From contig NW_027478160.1 in assembly GCF_051020975.1 (NCBI RefSeq), forward strand, positions 19,428,001 through 19,492,000: 64,000 bases of DNA. The letters are read 5' to 3'. Below, in pieces: positions 49,231 through 61,791 of the stretch. Position numbers and translations under genes: made by a program. The notes under the pieces were generated by a model. The model was not told where the DNA came from and did no database searches. It saw only the letters and a program-made list of their open reading frames with translations. The stretch comes from Osmia lignaria lignaria. Lineage: Eukaryota; Arthropoda; Insecta; Hymenoptera; Megachilidae. Positions within the stretch are counted from its first letter, which is position 1; every line of letters starts with the position of its first letter.

Positions 49231-51484
49231 TTGCAGATTTATCTCAAGGGCAGGGGCCTGCCGGACATATTTCGAGATATTTCTCCTTCTTGTTGTTCTT
49301 CTTCTGCACAGCTAAGCTGGAAGTGGCATTTGCGGCTCGCACTAGTGCAGAGTTATCTCAAAGAAAGGGGCCACGGTGTTTCTGTATCCCTATTATGTTG
49401 GTGCCGCTTCGGAACTTTTAAATATCTCGATATATCTCGAAAACTACGCTTCTGATCAAAAAATATCATAGAACATAAATTGTAGGAAACATAATTCTCT
49501 ACAAAAAACGTCTCTTAACATTTTGCCATAGCTCGCTTCGTTTCCGAGATATTTGCAGATTCAGCTCAAAGGAACTGGCGTGACGGACATATTTCGAGAT
49601 ATTTCTTCTTCTTGTTGTTCTTCCTCTGCACAGCTAAGCTGGAAGTGGCATTTGCAGCTCGCAATAGTGCAGAGTTATCTCAAAGAAAGGGGCCACGGTG
49701 TTTCTGTATCTCTATTATGTTGGTGCGGCTTCGGAACTTTTAAATATCTTGATATATCTCGAGAACTACGCATCTCATCAAAAAATATCATAGAACATAA
49801 AAAGTAGGAAACTTAATTCTCTACAAAAAAGGTCTCTTAACGTTTTGCCATAGCTCGCTTCGTTTCCGAGATATTTGCAGATTTATCTCAAGGGAAGGGG
49901 CCTGTCGGACATATTTCGAGATATTTCTTCTTCTTGTTGTTCTTCTTCTGCACAGCTAAGCTGGAAGTGGCATTTGCGGCTCGCACTAGTGCAGAGTTAT
50001 CTCAAAGAAAGGGGCCACGGTGTTTCTGTATCTCTATTATGTTGGTGCGGCTTCGGAACTTTTAAATATCTCGATATATCTCGAAAACTACGCTTCTGAT
50101 CAAAAAATATCATAGAACATAAATTGTAGGAAACAGAATTCTCTACAAAAAAGGTCGCTTAACATTTTGCCATAGCTCGCTTCGTTTCCGAGATATTTGC
50201 AGATATATCTCAAGGGAAGGGGCCTGACGGACATATTTCGAGATATTTCTTCTTCTTGTTGTTCTTCTTCTGCACAGCTAAGCTGGAAGTGGCATTTACA
50301 GCTCGCAATAGTGCAGAGTTATCTCAAAGAAAGGGGCCACGGTGTTTCTGTATCTCTATTATGTTGGTGCGGCTTCAGAACTTTTAAATATCTTGATATA
50401 TCTCGAGAACTACGCATCTGATCAAAAAATATCATAGAACATAAAAAGTAGGAAACTTAATTCTCTACAAAAAAGGTCTCTTAAGATTTTGCCATAGCTC
50501 GCTTCGTTTCCGAGATATTTGCAGATTTATCTCAAGGGAAGGGGCCTGACGGACATATTTCGAGATATTTCTTCTTCTTGTTGTTCTTCTTCTGCACAGC
50601 TAAGCTGGAAGTGGCATTTGCGGCTCGCACTAGTGCAGAGTTATCTCAAAGAAAGGGGCCACGGTGTTTCTGTATCCCTATTATGTTAGTGCGGCTTCGG
50701 AACTTTTAAATATCTCGATATATCTCGAAAACTACGCTTCTGATCAAAAAATATCATAGAACATAAATTGTAGGAAACATAATTCTCTACAAAAAAGGTC
50801 TCTTAACATTTCGCCATAGCTCGCTTCGTTTCCGAGATATTTGCAGATTTATCTCAAGGGAAGGGGCCTGACGGACATATTTCGAGATATTTCTTCTTCT
50901 TGTTGTTCTTCTTCTGCACAGCTAAGCTGGAAGTGGCATTTACAGCTCGCAATCGTGCAGAGTTATCTCAAAGAAAGGGGCCACGGTGTTTCTGTATCTC
51001 TTATTATGTTGGTGCGGCTTCGGAACTTTTAAATATCTTGATATATCTCGAGAACTACGCATCTGATCAAAAAATATCATAGAACATAAAAAGTAGGAAA
51101 CTTAATTCTCTACAAAAAAGGTCTCTTAACATTTTGCCATAGCTCGCTTCGTTTCCGAGATATTTGCAGATATATCTCAAGGGAAGGGGCCTGACGGACA
51201 TATTTCGAGATATTTCTTCTTCTTGTTGTTCTTCTTCTGCACAGCTAAGCTGGAAGTGGCATTTGCGGCTCGCACTAGTGCAGAGTTATCTCAAAGAAAG
51301 GGGCCACGGTGTTTCTGTATCTCTATTATGTTGGTGCGGCTTCGGAACTTTTAAATATCTCGATATATCTCGAAAACTACGCTTCTGATCAAAAAATATC
51401 ATAGAACATAAATTGTAGGAAACAGAATTCTCTACAAAAAAGGTCTCTTAACATTTTGCCATAGCTCGCTTCGTTTCCGAGATA
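49231..51484 (+). repeat. 7-monomer HOR, copy 4, with an altered last monomer
   Basis: Monomers 49231, 49553, 49875, 50197, 50519 and 50841 match L1-L6. The seventh, 51164, begins like L7 but its back half is L3-like (gtatctc, ctcgatatatctcg, aaacagaattc, without the 1-bp deletion). The HOR array therefore ends inside 51164 by a switch between copies. Confidence 0.9.
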
Positions 51485-51485
51485 T

Positions 51486-54061
51486 TTGCAGATATATCTC
51501 AAGGGAAGGGGCCTGACGGACATATTTCGAGATATTTCTTCTTCTTGTTGTTCTTCTTCTGCACAGCTAAGCTGGAAGTGGCATTTACAGCTCGCAATAG
51601 TGCAGAGTTATCTCAAAGAAAGGGGCCACGGTGTTTCTGTATCTCTATTATGTTGGTGCGGCTTCAGAACTTTTAAATATCTTGATATATCTCGAGAACT
51701 ACGCATCTGATCAAAAAATATCATAGAACATAAAAAGTAGGAAACTTAATTCTCTACAAAAAAGGTCTCTTAACATTTTGCCATAGCTCGCTTCGTTTCC
51801 GAGATATTTGCAGATTTATCTCAAGGGAAGGGGCCTGACGGACATATTTCGAGATATTTCTTCTTCTTGTTGTTCTTCTTCTGCACAGCTAAGCTGGAAG
51901 TGGCATTTGCGGCTCGCACTAGTGCAGAGTTATCTCAAAGAAAGGGGCCACGGTGTTTCTGTATCCCTATTATGTTGGTGCGGCTTCGGAACTTTTAAAT
52001 ATCTCGATATATCTCGAAAACTACGCTTCTGATCAAAAAATATCATAGAACATAAATTGTAGGAAACATAATTCTCTACAAAAAACGTCTCTTAACATTT
52101 TGCCATAGCTCGCTTCGTTTCCGAGATATTTGCAGATTCAGCTCAAAGGAACTGGCCTGACGGACATATTTCGAGATATTTCTTCTTCTTGTTGTTCTTC
52201 CTCTGCACAGCTAAGCTGGAAGTGGCATTTGCAGCTCGCAATAGTGCAGAGTTATCTCAAAGAAAGGGGCCACGGTGTTTCTGTATCTCTATTATGTTGG
52301 TGCGGCTTCGGAACTTTTAAATATCTTGATATATCTCGAGAACTACGCATCTGATCAAAAAATATCATACAACATAAAAAGTAGGAAACTTAATTCTCTA
52401 CAAAAAAGGTCTCTTAACATTTTGCCATAGCTCGCTTCGTTTCCGAGATATTTGCAGATTTATCTCAAGGGAAGGGGCCTGACGGACATATTTCGAGATA
52501 TTTCTTCTTCTTGTTGTTCTTCTTCTCCACAGCTAAGCTGAAACTGGCATTTGCGGCTCGCACTAGTGCAGAGTTATCTCAAAGAAAGGGGCCACGGTGT
52601 TTCTGTATCTCTATTATGTTGGTGCGGCTTCGGAACTTTTAAATATCTCGATGTATCTCGAAAACTACGCTTCTGATCAAAAAACATCATAGAACATAAA
52701 TTGTAGGAAGCATAATTCTCTACAAAAAAGGTCTCTTAACATTTCGCCATAGCTCGCTTCGTTTCCGAGATATTTGCAGATTTATCTCAAGGGAAGGGGC
52801 CTGACGGACATATTTCGAGATATTTCTTCTTCTTGTTGTCCTTCTTCTGCACAGCTAAGCTGGAAGTGGCATTTACAGCTCGCAATCGTGCAGAGTTATC
52901 TCAAAGAAAGGGGCCACGGTGTTTCTGTATCTCTATTATGTTGGTGCGGCTTCGGAACTTTTAAATATCTTGATATATCTCGAGAACTACGCATCTGATC
53001 AAAAAATATCATAGAACATGAAAAGTAGGAAACTTAATTCTCTACAAAAAAGGTCTCTTAACATTTCGCCATAGCTCGCTTCGTTTCCGAGATATTTGCA
53101 GATTTATCTCAAGGGAAGGGGCCTGACGGACATATTTCGAGATATTTCTTCTTCTTGTTGTTCTTCTTCTGCACAGCTAAGCTGGAAGTGGCATTTGCGG
53201 CTCGCACTAGTGCAGAGTTATCTCAAAGAAAGGGGCCACGGTGTTTCTGTATCCCTATTATGTTGGTGCGGCTTCGGAACTTTTAAATACCTCGATATAT
53301 CTCGAAAACTACGCTTCTGATCAAAAAATATCATAGAACATAAATTGTAGGAAACATAATTCTCTACAAAAAACGTCTCTTAACATTTTGCCATAGCTCG
53401 CTTCGTTTCCGAGATATTTGCAGATTCATCTCAAAGGAACTGGCCTGACGGACATATTTCGAGATATTTCTTCTTCTTGTTGTTCTTCCTCTGCACAGCT
53501 AAGCTGGAAGTGGCATTTGCAGCTCGCAATAGTGCAGAGTTATCTCAAAGAAAGGGGCCACGGTGTTTCTGTATCTCTATTATGTTGGTGCGGCTTCGGA
53601 ACTTTTAAATATCTTGATATATCTCGAGAACTACGCATCTGATCAAAAAATATCATACAACATAAAAAGTAGGAAACTTAATTCTCTACAAAAAAGGTCT
53701 CTTAACATTTTGCCACAGCTCGCTTCGTTTCCGAGATATTTGCAGATTTATCACAAGGGAAGGGGCCTGACGGACATATTTCGAGATATTTCTTCTTCTT
53801 GTTGTTCTTCTTCTGCACAGCTAAGCTGGAACTGGCATTTGCGGCTCGCACTAGTGCAGAGTTATCTCAAAGAAAGGGGCCACGGTGTTTCTGTATCTCT
53901 ATTATGTTGGTGCGGCTTCGGAACTTTTAAATATCTCGATGTATCTCGAAAACTACCTTTCTGATCAAAAAATATCATAGAACATAAATTGTAGGAAGCA
54001 TAATTCTCTACAAAAAAGGTCTCTTAATATTTTGCCATAGCTCGCTTCGTTTCCGAGATAT
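51486..54061 (+). repeat. Mixed A/B monomers following the 7-mer HOR
   Basis: Starts are 51486 (L4-like, cttcagaac), 51808 (L5-like but gttggtg), 52130 (ggaactggcctg), 52452 (tctccacagc, agctgaaactgg giving TGA in the frame, ctcgatgtatc), 52774 (ttgtccttc, aatcgtgc), 53096, 53418 (cagattcatctc) and 53740 (tttatcacaagg, ctggaactgg, gccacagctcg before it). The building blocks are those of the HOR without its fixed order. Confidence 0.78.
53563..53964 (+). other. Longest open frame in the window, spanning a monomer boundary (not a gene)
   Basis: A 133-codon frame begins in the 3' part of monomer 53418 and continues into monomer 53740. It exists only because the usual in-frame TAG in gccatagctcg is changed to gccacagctcg (around 53714-53720), joining the tail of one monomer to the 74-codon frame of the next. 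The same happens at 41796, where gccaaagctcg removes the stop. Both are single-base accidents in a repeat, without other coding evidence. Confidence 0.7.
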
Positions 54062-56316
54062 TTGCAGATATATCTCAAGGGAAGGGGCCTGACGGACATA
54101 TTTCGAGATATTTCTTCTTCTTGTTGTTCTTCTTCTGCACAGCTAAGCTGGAAGTGGCATTTGCGGCTCGCACTAGTGCAGAGTTATCTCAAAGAAAGGG
54201 GCCACGGTGTTTCTGTATCCCTATTATGTTGGTGCGGCTTCGGAACTTTTAAATATCTCGATATATCTCGAAAACTACGCTTCTGATCAAAAAATATCAT
54301 AGAACATAAATTGTAGGAAACATAATTCTCTATAAAAAACGTCTCTTAACATTTTGCCATAGCTCGCTTCGTTTCCGAGATATTTGCAGATTCAGCTCAA
54401 AGGAACTGGCGTGACGGACATATTTCGAGATATTTCTTCTTCTTGTTGTTCTTCCTCTGCACAGCTAAGCTGGAAGTGGCATTTGCAGCTCGCAATAGTG
54501 CAGAGTTATCTCAAAGAAAGGGGCCACGGTGTTTCTGTATCTCTATTATGTTGGTGCGGCTTCGGAACTTTTAAATATCTTGATATATCTCGAGAACTAC
54601 GCATCTGATCAAAAAATATCATAGAAGATAAAAAGTAGGAAACTTAATTCTCTACAAAAAAGGTCTCTTAACGTTTTGCCATAGCTCGCTTCGTTTCCGA
54701 GATATTTGCAGATTTATCTCAAGGGAAGGGGCCTGTCGGACATATTTCGAGATATTTCTTCTTCTTGTTGTTCTTCTTCTGCACAGCTAAGCTGGAAGTG
54801 GCATTTGCGGCTCGCACTAGTGCAGAGTTATCTCAAAGAAAGGGGCCACGGTGTTTCTGTATCTCTATTATGTTGGTGCGGCTTCGGAACTTTTAAATAT
54901 CTCGATATATCTCGAAAACTACGCTTCTGATCAAAAAATATCATAGAACATAAATTGTAGGAAACAGAATTCTCTACAAAAAAGGTCTCTTAACATTTTG
55001 CCATAGCTCGCTTCGTTTCCGAGATATTTGCAGATATATCTCAAGGGAAGGGATCTGACGGACATATTTCGAGATATTTCTTCTTCTTGTTGTTCTTCTT
55101 CTGCACAGCTAAGCTGGAAGTGGCATTTACAGCTCGCAATAGTGCAGAGTTATCTCAAAGAAAGGGGCCACGGTGTTTCTGTATCTCTATTATGTTGGTG
55201 CGGCTTCGGAACTTTTAAATATCTTGATATATCTCGAGAACTACGCATCTGATCAAAAAATATCGTAGAACATAAAAAGTAGGAAACTTAATTCTCTACA
55301 AAAAAGGTCTCTTAACATTTTGCCATAGCTCGCTTCGTTTCCGAGATATTTGCAGATTTATCTCAAGGGAAGGGGCCTGACGGACATATTTCGAGATATT
55401 TCTTCTTCTTGTTGTTCTTCTTCTGCACAGCTAAGCTGGAAGTGGCATTTGCGGCTCGCACTAGTGCAGAGTTATCTCAAAGAAAGGGGCCACGGTGTTT
55501 CTGTATCCCTATTATGTTAGTGCGGCTTCGGAACTTTTAAATATCTCGATATATCTCGAAAACTACGCTTCTGATCAAAAAATATCATAGAACATAAATT
55601 GTAGGAAACATAATTCTCTACAAAAAAGGTCTCTTAACATTTCGCCATAGCTCGCTTCGTTTCCGAGATATTTGCAGATTTATCTCAAGGGAAGGGGCCT
55701 GACGGACATATTTCGAGATATTTCTTCTTCTTGTTGTTCTTCTTCTGCACAGCTAAGCTGGAAGTGGCATTTACAGCTCGCAATCGTGCAGAGTTATCTC
55801 AAAGAAAGGGGCCACGGTGTTTCTGTATCTCTTATTATGTTGGTGCGGCTTCGGAACTTTTAAATATCTTGATATATCTCGAGAACTACGCATCTGATCA
55901 AAAAATATCATAGAACATAAGAAGTAGGAAACTTAATTCTCTACAAAAAAGGTCTCTTAACATTTTGCCATAGCTCGCTTCGTTTCCGAGATATTTGCAG
56001 ATATATCTCAAGGGAAGGGGCCTGACGGACATATTTCGAGATATTTCTTCTTCTTGTTGTTCTTCCTCTGCACAGCTAAGCTGGAAGTGGCATTTGCAGC
56101 TCGCAATAGTGCAGAGTTATCTCAAAGAAAGGGGCCACGGTGTTTCTGTATCTCTATTATGTTGGTGCGGCTTCGGAACTTTTAAATATCTTGATATATC
56201 TCGAGAACTACGCATCTGATCAAAAAATATCATAGAACATAAAAAGTAGGAAACTTAATTCTCTACAAAAAAGGTCTCTTAACATTTTGCCATAGCTCGC
56301 TTCGTTTCCGAGATAT
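54062..56316 (+). repeat. Degenerate fifth copy of the 7-mer HOR (2255 bp)
   Basis: Order 54062 (L1-like, without gggcagg, ends tctataaaaaacg), 54384 (L2: ggcgtgacgg, aacgttttg, but catctgatc), 54706 (L3: cctgtcgg, aaacagaattc, but ggtctctt), 55028 (L4: atttacagc, but cttcggaac; private ggatctgacgg), 55350 (L5: gttagtg, aacatttcg), 55672 (L6: aatcgtgc, ctcttattatg) and 55995 (B type in place of L7). It looks like an ancestral or diverged version of the HOR. Confidence 0.82.
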
Positions 56317-57605
56317 TTGCAGATTTATCTCAAGGGAAGGGGCCTGACGGACATATTTCGAGATATTTCTTCTTCTTGTTGTTCTTCTTCTGCACAGCTA
56401 AGCTGGAAGTGGCATTTGCGGCTCGCAATAGTGCAGAGTTATCTCAAAGAAAGGGCCCACGGTGTTTCTGTATCTCTATTATGTTGGTGCGGCTTCGGAA
56501 CTTTTAAATATCTTGATATATCTCGAGAACTACGCATCTGATCAAAAAATATCATAGAACATAAAAAGTAGGAAACTTAATTCTCTACAAAAAAGGTCTC
56601 TTAACATTTTGCCATAGCTCGCTTCGTTTCCGAGATATTTGCAGATTTATCTCAAGGGAAGGGGCCTGACGGACATATTTCGAGATATTTCTTCTTCTTG
56701 TTGTTCTTCTTCTGCACAGCTAAGCTGGAAGTGGCATTTGCGGCTCGCACTAGTGCAGAGTTATCTCAAAGAAAGGGGCCACGGTGTTTCTGTATCCCTA
56801 TTATGTTAGTGCGGCTTCGGAACTTTTAAATATCTCGATATATCTCGAAAACTACGCTTCTGATCAAAAAATATCATAGAACATAAATTGTAGGAAACAT
56901 AATTCTCTACAAAAAAGGTCTCTTAACATTTCGCCATAGCTCGCTTCGTTTCCGAGATATTTGCAGATTTATCTCAAGGGAAGGGGCCTGACGGACATAT
57001 TTCGAGATATTTCTTCTTCTTGTTGTTCTTCTTCTGCACAGCTAAGCTGGAAGTGGCATTTACAGCTCGCAATCGTGCAGAGTTATCTCAAAGAAAGGGG
57101 CCACGGTGTTTCTGTATCTCTTATTATGTTGGTGCGGCTTCGGAACTTTTAAATATCTTGATATATCTCGAGAACTACGCATCTGATCAAAAAATATCAT
57201 AGAACATAAAAAGTAGGAAACTTAATTCTCTACAAAAAAGGTCTCTTAACATTTTGCCATAGCTCGCTTCGTTTCCGAGATATTTGCAGATATATCTCAA
57301 GGGAAGGGGCCTGACGGACATATTTCGAGATATTTCTTCTTCTTGTTGTTCTTCCTCTGCACAGCTAAGCTGGAAGTGGCATTTGCAGCTCGCAATAGTG
57401 CAGAGTTATCTCAAAGAAAGGGGCCACGGTGTTTCTGTATCTCTATTATGTTGGTGCGGCTTCGGAACTTTTAAATATCTTGATATATCTCGAGAACTAC
57501 GCATCTGATCAAAAAATATCATAGAACATAAAAAGTAGGAAACTTAATTCTCTACAAAAAAGGTCTCTTAACATTTTGCCATAGCTCGCTTCGTTTCCGA
57601 GATAT
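55350..57605 (+). repeat. Local duplication of an L5-L6-B block (period 1289 bp)
   Basis: Monomers 55350, 55672 and 55995 are repeated at 56639, 56961 and 57284, with 56317 between them. The first block has cataagaagtagg at the end of 55672, the second the usual cataaaaagtagg. The odd period comes from the 1-bp insertion in the L6 type. Confidence 0.82.
57284..57605 (+). repeat. Reference B-type monomer (322 bp)
   Basis: Representative of the second main subfamily. Relative to A-type copies it has A at nt 104 (gcagctc), A at 112 (aatagt), T at 198 (cttgat), G at 211 (cgagaac, creating a CTCGAG palindrome), A at 220 (cgcatc), AA at 250-251 (aaaaagtagg) and T at 261 (cttaattc). These eight differences travel together in most copies, so A and B are true subfamilies. 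Some B copies also begin with cagattcagctcaaagg (nt 4-20) and have tcttcctctgc instead of tcttcttctgc. Confidence 0.88.
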
Positions 57606-58893
57606 TTGCAGATTTATCTCAAGGGAAGGGGCCTGACGGACATATTTCGAGATATTTCTTCTTCTTGTTGTTCTTCTTCTGCACAGCTAAGCTGGAAGTG
57701 GCATTTGCGCCTCGCACTAGTGCAGAGTTCTCTCAAAGAAAGGGGCCACGGTGTTTCTGTATCTCTATTATGTTGGTGCGGCTTCGGAACTTTTAAATAT
57801 CTCGATATATCTCGAAAACTACGCTTCTGATCAAAAAATATCATAGAACATAAATTGTAGGAAACAGAATTCTCTACAAAAAAGGTCTCTTAACATTTTG
57901 CCATAGCTCGCTTCGTTTCCGAGATATTTGCAGATATATCTCAAGGGAAGGGGCCTGACGGACATATTTCGAGATATTTCTTCTTCTTGTTGTTCTTCTT
58001 CTGCACAGCTAAGCTGGAAGTGGCATTTACAGCTCGCAATAGTGCAGAGTTATCTCAAAGAAAGGGGCCACGGTGTTTCTGTATCTCTATTATGTTGGTG
58101 CGGCTTCGGAACTTTTAAATATCTTGATATATCTCGAGAACTACGCATCTGATCAAAAAATATCATAGAACATAAAAAGTAGGAAACTTAATTCTCTACA
58201 AAAAAGGTCTCCTAACATTTTGCCATAGCTCGCTTCGTTTCCGAGATATTTGCAGATTTATCTCAAGGGAAGGGGCCTGACGGACATATTTCGAGATATT
58301 TCTTCTTCTTGTTGTTCTTCTTCTGCACAGCTAAGCTGGAAGTGGCATTTGCGGCTCGCACTAGTGCAGAGTTATCTCAAAGAAAGGGGCCACGGTGTTT
58401 CTGTATCCCTATTATGTTAGTGCGGCTTCGGAACTTTTAAATATCTCGATATATCTCGAAAACTACGCTTCTGATCAAAAAATATCATAGAACATAAATT
58501 GTAGGAAACATAATTCTCTACAAAAAAGGTCTCTTAACATTTCGCCATAGCTCGCTTCGTTTCCGAGATATTTGCAGATTTATCTCAAGGGAAGGGGCCT
58601 GACGGACATATTTCGAGATATTTCTTCTTCTTGTTGTTCTTCTTCTGCACAGCTAAGCTGGAAGTGGCATTTAGGGCTCGCACTAGTGCAGAGTTATCTC
58701 AAAGAAAGGGGCCACGGTGTTTCTGTATCTCTATTATGTTGGTGCGGCTTCGGAACTTTTAAATATCTTGATATATCTCGAGAACTACGCATCTGATCAA
58801 AAAATATCATACAACATAAAAAGTAGGAAACTTAATTCTCTACAAAAAAGGTCTCTTAACATTTTGCCATAGCTCGCTTCGTTTCCGAGACAT
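57606..58893 (+). repeat. L3-L4-L5-L6-like tetramer
   Basis: Monomers 57606 (gcgcctcgcac, gagttctctc, aaacagaattc), 57928 (atttacagc), 58250 (tccctattatgttagtg, tctcctaac) and 58572 (atttagggctcgcactag, B-like back, following aacatttcgcc). The order L3-L4-L5-L6 is that of the HOR, but the marks are incomplete and 58572 lacks the 1-bp insertion. Confidence 0.75.
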
Positions 58894-61791
58894 TTGCAGA
58901 TTTATCTCAAGGGAAGGGGCCTGACGGACATATTTCGAGATATTTCTTCTTCTTGTTGTTCTTCTTCTGCACAGCTAAGCTGGAACTGGCATTTGCGGCT
59001 CGCACTAGTGCAGAGTTATCTCAAAGAAAGGGGCCACGGTGTTTCTGTATCTCTATTATGTTGGTGCGGCTTCGGAACTTTTAAATATCTCGATGTATCT
59101 CGAAAACTACGCTTCTGATCAAAAAATATCATAGAACATAAATTGTAGGAAGCATAATTCTCTACAAAAAAGGTCTCTTAACATTTTGCCATAGCTCGCT
59201 TCGTTTCCGAGATATTTGCAGATATATCTCAAGGGAAGGGGCCTGACGGACATATTTCGAGATATTTCTTCTTCTTGTTGTTCTTCTTCTGCACAGCTAA
59301 GCTGGAAGTGACATTTGCGGCTCGCATTAGTGCAGAGTTATCTCAAAGAAAGGGGCCACGGTGTTTCTGTATCCCTATTATGTTGGTGCGGCTTCGGAAC
59401 TTTTAAATATCTCGATATATCTCGAAAACTACGCTTCTGATCAAAAAATATCATAGAACATAAATTGTAGGAAACATAATTCTCTATAAAAAACGTCTCT
59501 TAACATTTTGCCATAGCTCGCTTCGTTTCCGAGATATTTGCAGATTCAGCTCAAAGGAACTGGCCTGACGGACATATTTCGAGATATTTCTTCTTCTTGT
59601 TGTTCTTCCTCTGCACAGCTAAGCTGGAAGTGGCCTTTGCAGCTCGCAATAGTGCAGAGTTATCTCAAGGAAAGGGGCCACGGTGTTTCTGTATCTCTAT
59701 TATGTTGGTGCGGCTTCGGAACTTTTAAATATCTTGATATATCTCGAGAACTACGCATCTGATCAAAAAATATCATACAACATAAAAAGTAGGAAACTTA
59801 ATTCTCTACAAAAAAGGTCTCTTAACATTTTGCCATAGCTCGCTTCGTTTCCGAGATATTTGCAGATATATCTCAAGGGAAGGGGCCTGACGGACATATT
59901 TCGAGATATTTCTTCTTCTTGTTGTTCTTCTTCTGCACAGCTAAGCTGGAAGTGGCATTTACAGCTCGCAATAGTGCAGAGTTATCTCAAAGAAAGGGGC
60001 CACGGTGTTTCTGTATCTCTATTATGTTGGTGCGGCTTCGGAACTTTTAAATATCTTAATATATCTCGAGAACTACGCATCTGATCAAAAAATATCATAG
60101 AAGATAAAAAGTAGGAAACTTAATTCTCTACAAAAAAGGTCTCTTAACATTTTGCCATAGCTCGCTTCGTTTCCGAGATATTTGCAGATTCAGCTCAAAG
60201 GAACTGGCCTGACGGACATATTTCGAGATATTTCTTCTTCTTGTTGTTCTTCCTCTGCACAGCTAAGCTGGAAGTGGCATTTGCAGCTCCTAATAGTGCA
60301 GAGTTATCTCAAAGAAAGGGGCCACGGTGTTTCTGTATCTCTATTATGTTGGTGCGGCTTCGGAACTTTTAAATATCTTGATATATCTCGAGAACTACGC
60401 GTCTGATCAAAAAATATCATAGAACATAAAAAGTAGGAAACTTAATTCTCTACAAAAAAGGTCTCTTAACATTTCGCCATAGCTCGCTTCGTTTCCGACA
60501 TATTTGCAGATTTATCTCAAGGGAAGGGGCCTGACGGACATATTTCGAGATATTTCTTCTTCTTGTTGTCCTTCTTCTGCACAGCTAAGCTGGAAGTGGC
60601 ATTTACAGCTCGCAATCGTGCAGAGTTATCTCAAAGAAAGGGGCCACGGTGTTTCTGTATCTCTATTATGTTGGTGCGGCTTCGGAACTTTTAAATATCT
60701 TGATATATCTCGAGAACTACGCATCTGATCAAAAAATATCATAGAACATAAAAAGTAGGAAACTTAATTCTCTACAAAAAAGGTCTCTCAACATTTTGCC
60801 ATAGCTCGCTTCGTTTCCGAGATATTTGCAGATATATCTCAAGGGAAGGGGCCTGACGGACATATTTCGAGATATTTCTTCTTCTTGTTGTTCTTCCTCT
60901 GCACAGCTAAGCTGGAAGTGGCATTTGCAGCTCGCAATAGTGCAGAGTTATCTCAAAGAAAGGGGCCACGGTGTTTCTGTATCTCTATTATGTTGGTGCG
61001 GCTTCGGAACTTTTAAATATCTTGATATATCTCGAGAACTACGCATCTGATCAAAAAATATCATAGAACATAAAAAGTAGGAAACTTAATTCTCTACAAA
61101 AAAGGTCTCTTAACATTTTGCCATAGCTCGCTTCGTTTCCGAGATATTTGCAGATATATCTCAAGGGAAGGGGCCTGACGGACATATTTCGAGATATTTC
61201 TTCTTCTTGTTGTTCTTCTTCTGCACAGCTAAGCTGGAAGTGGCATTTACAGCTCGCAATAGTGCAGAGTTATCTCAAAGAAAGGGGCCACGGTGTTTCT
61301 GTATCTCTATTATGTTGGTGCGGTTTCGGAACTTTTAAATATCTTAATATATCTCGAGAACTACGCATCTGATCAAAAAATATCATAGAAGATAAAAAGT
61401 AGGAAACTTAATTCTCTACAAAAAAGGTCTCTTAACATTTTGCCATAGCTCGCTTCGTTTCCGAGATATTTGCAGATTCAGCTCAAAGGAACTGGCCTGA
61501 CGGACATATTTCGAGATATTTCTTCTTCTTGTTGTTCTTCCTCTGCACAGCTAAGCTGGAAGTGGCATTTGCAGCTCGCAATAGTGCAGAGTTATCTCAA
61601 AGAAAGGGGCCACGGTGTTTCTGTACCTCTATTATGTTGGTGCGGCTTCGGAACTTTTAAATATCTTGATATATCTCGAGAACTACGCATCTGATCAAAA
61701 AATATCATACAACATAAAAAGTAGGAAACTTAATTCTCTACAAAAAAGGTCTCTTAACATTTTGCCATAGCTCGCTTCGTTTCCGAGATAT
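58894..61791 (+). repeat. A/B block with a repeated dimer
   Basis: Starts are 58894 (ctggaactgg, ctcgatgtatc, aggaagcataa; preceded by gagacatttgc), 59216 (gaagtgacattt giving TGA, tctataaaaaacg), 59538 (cagattcagctc), 59860 (atcttaatatatc, agaagataaaaag), 60182 (gctcctaatag), 60504 (ttgtccttc, preceded by gacatatttgc), 60826, 61148 and 61470. The pair 59860/60182 recurs as 61148/61470, 1288 bp on. 58894-59859 parallels 53740-54705. Confidence 0.78.
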
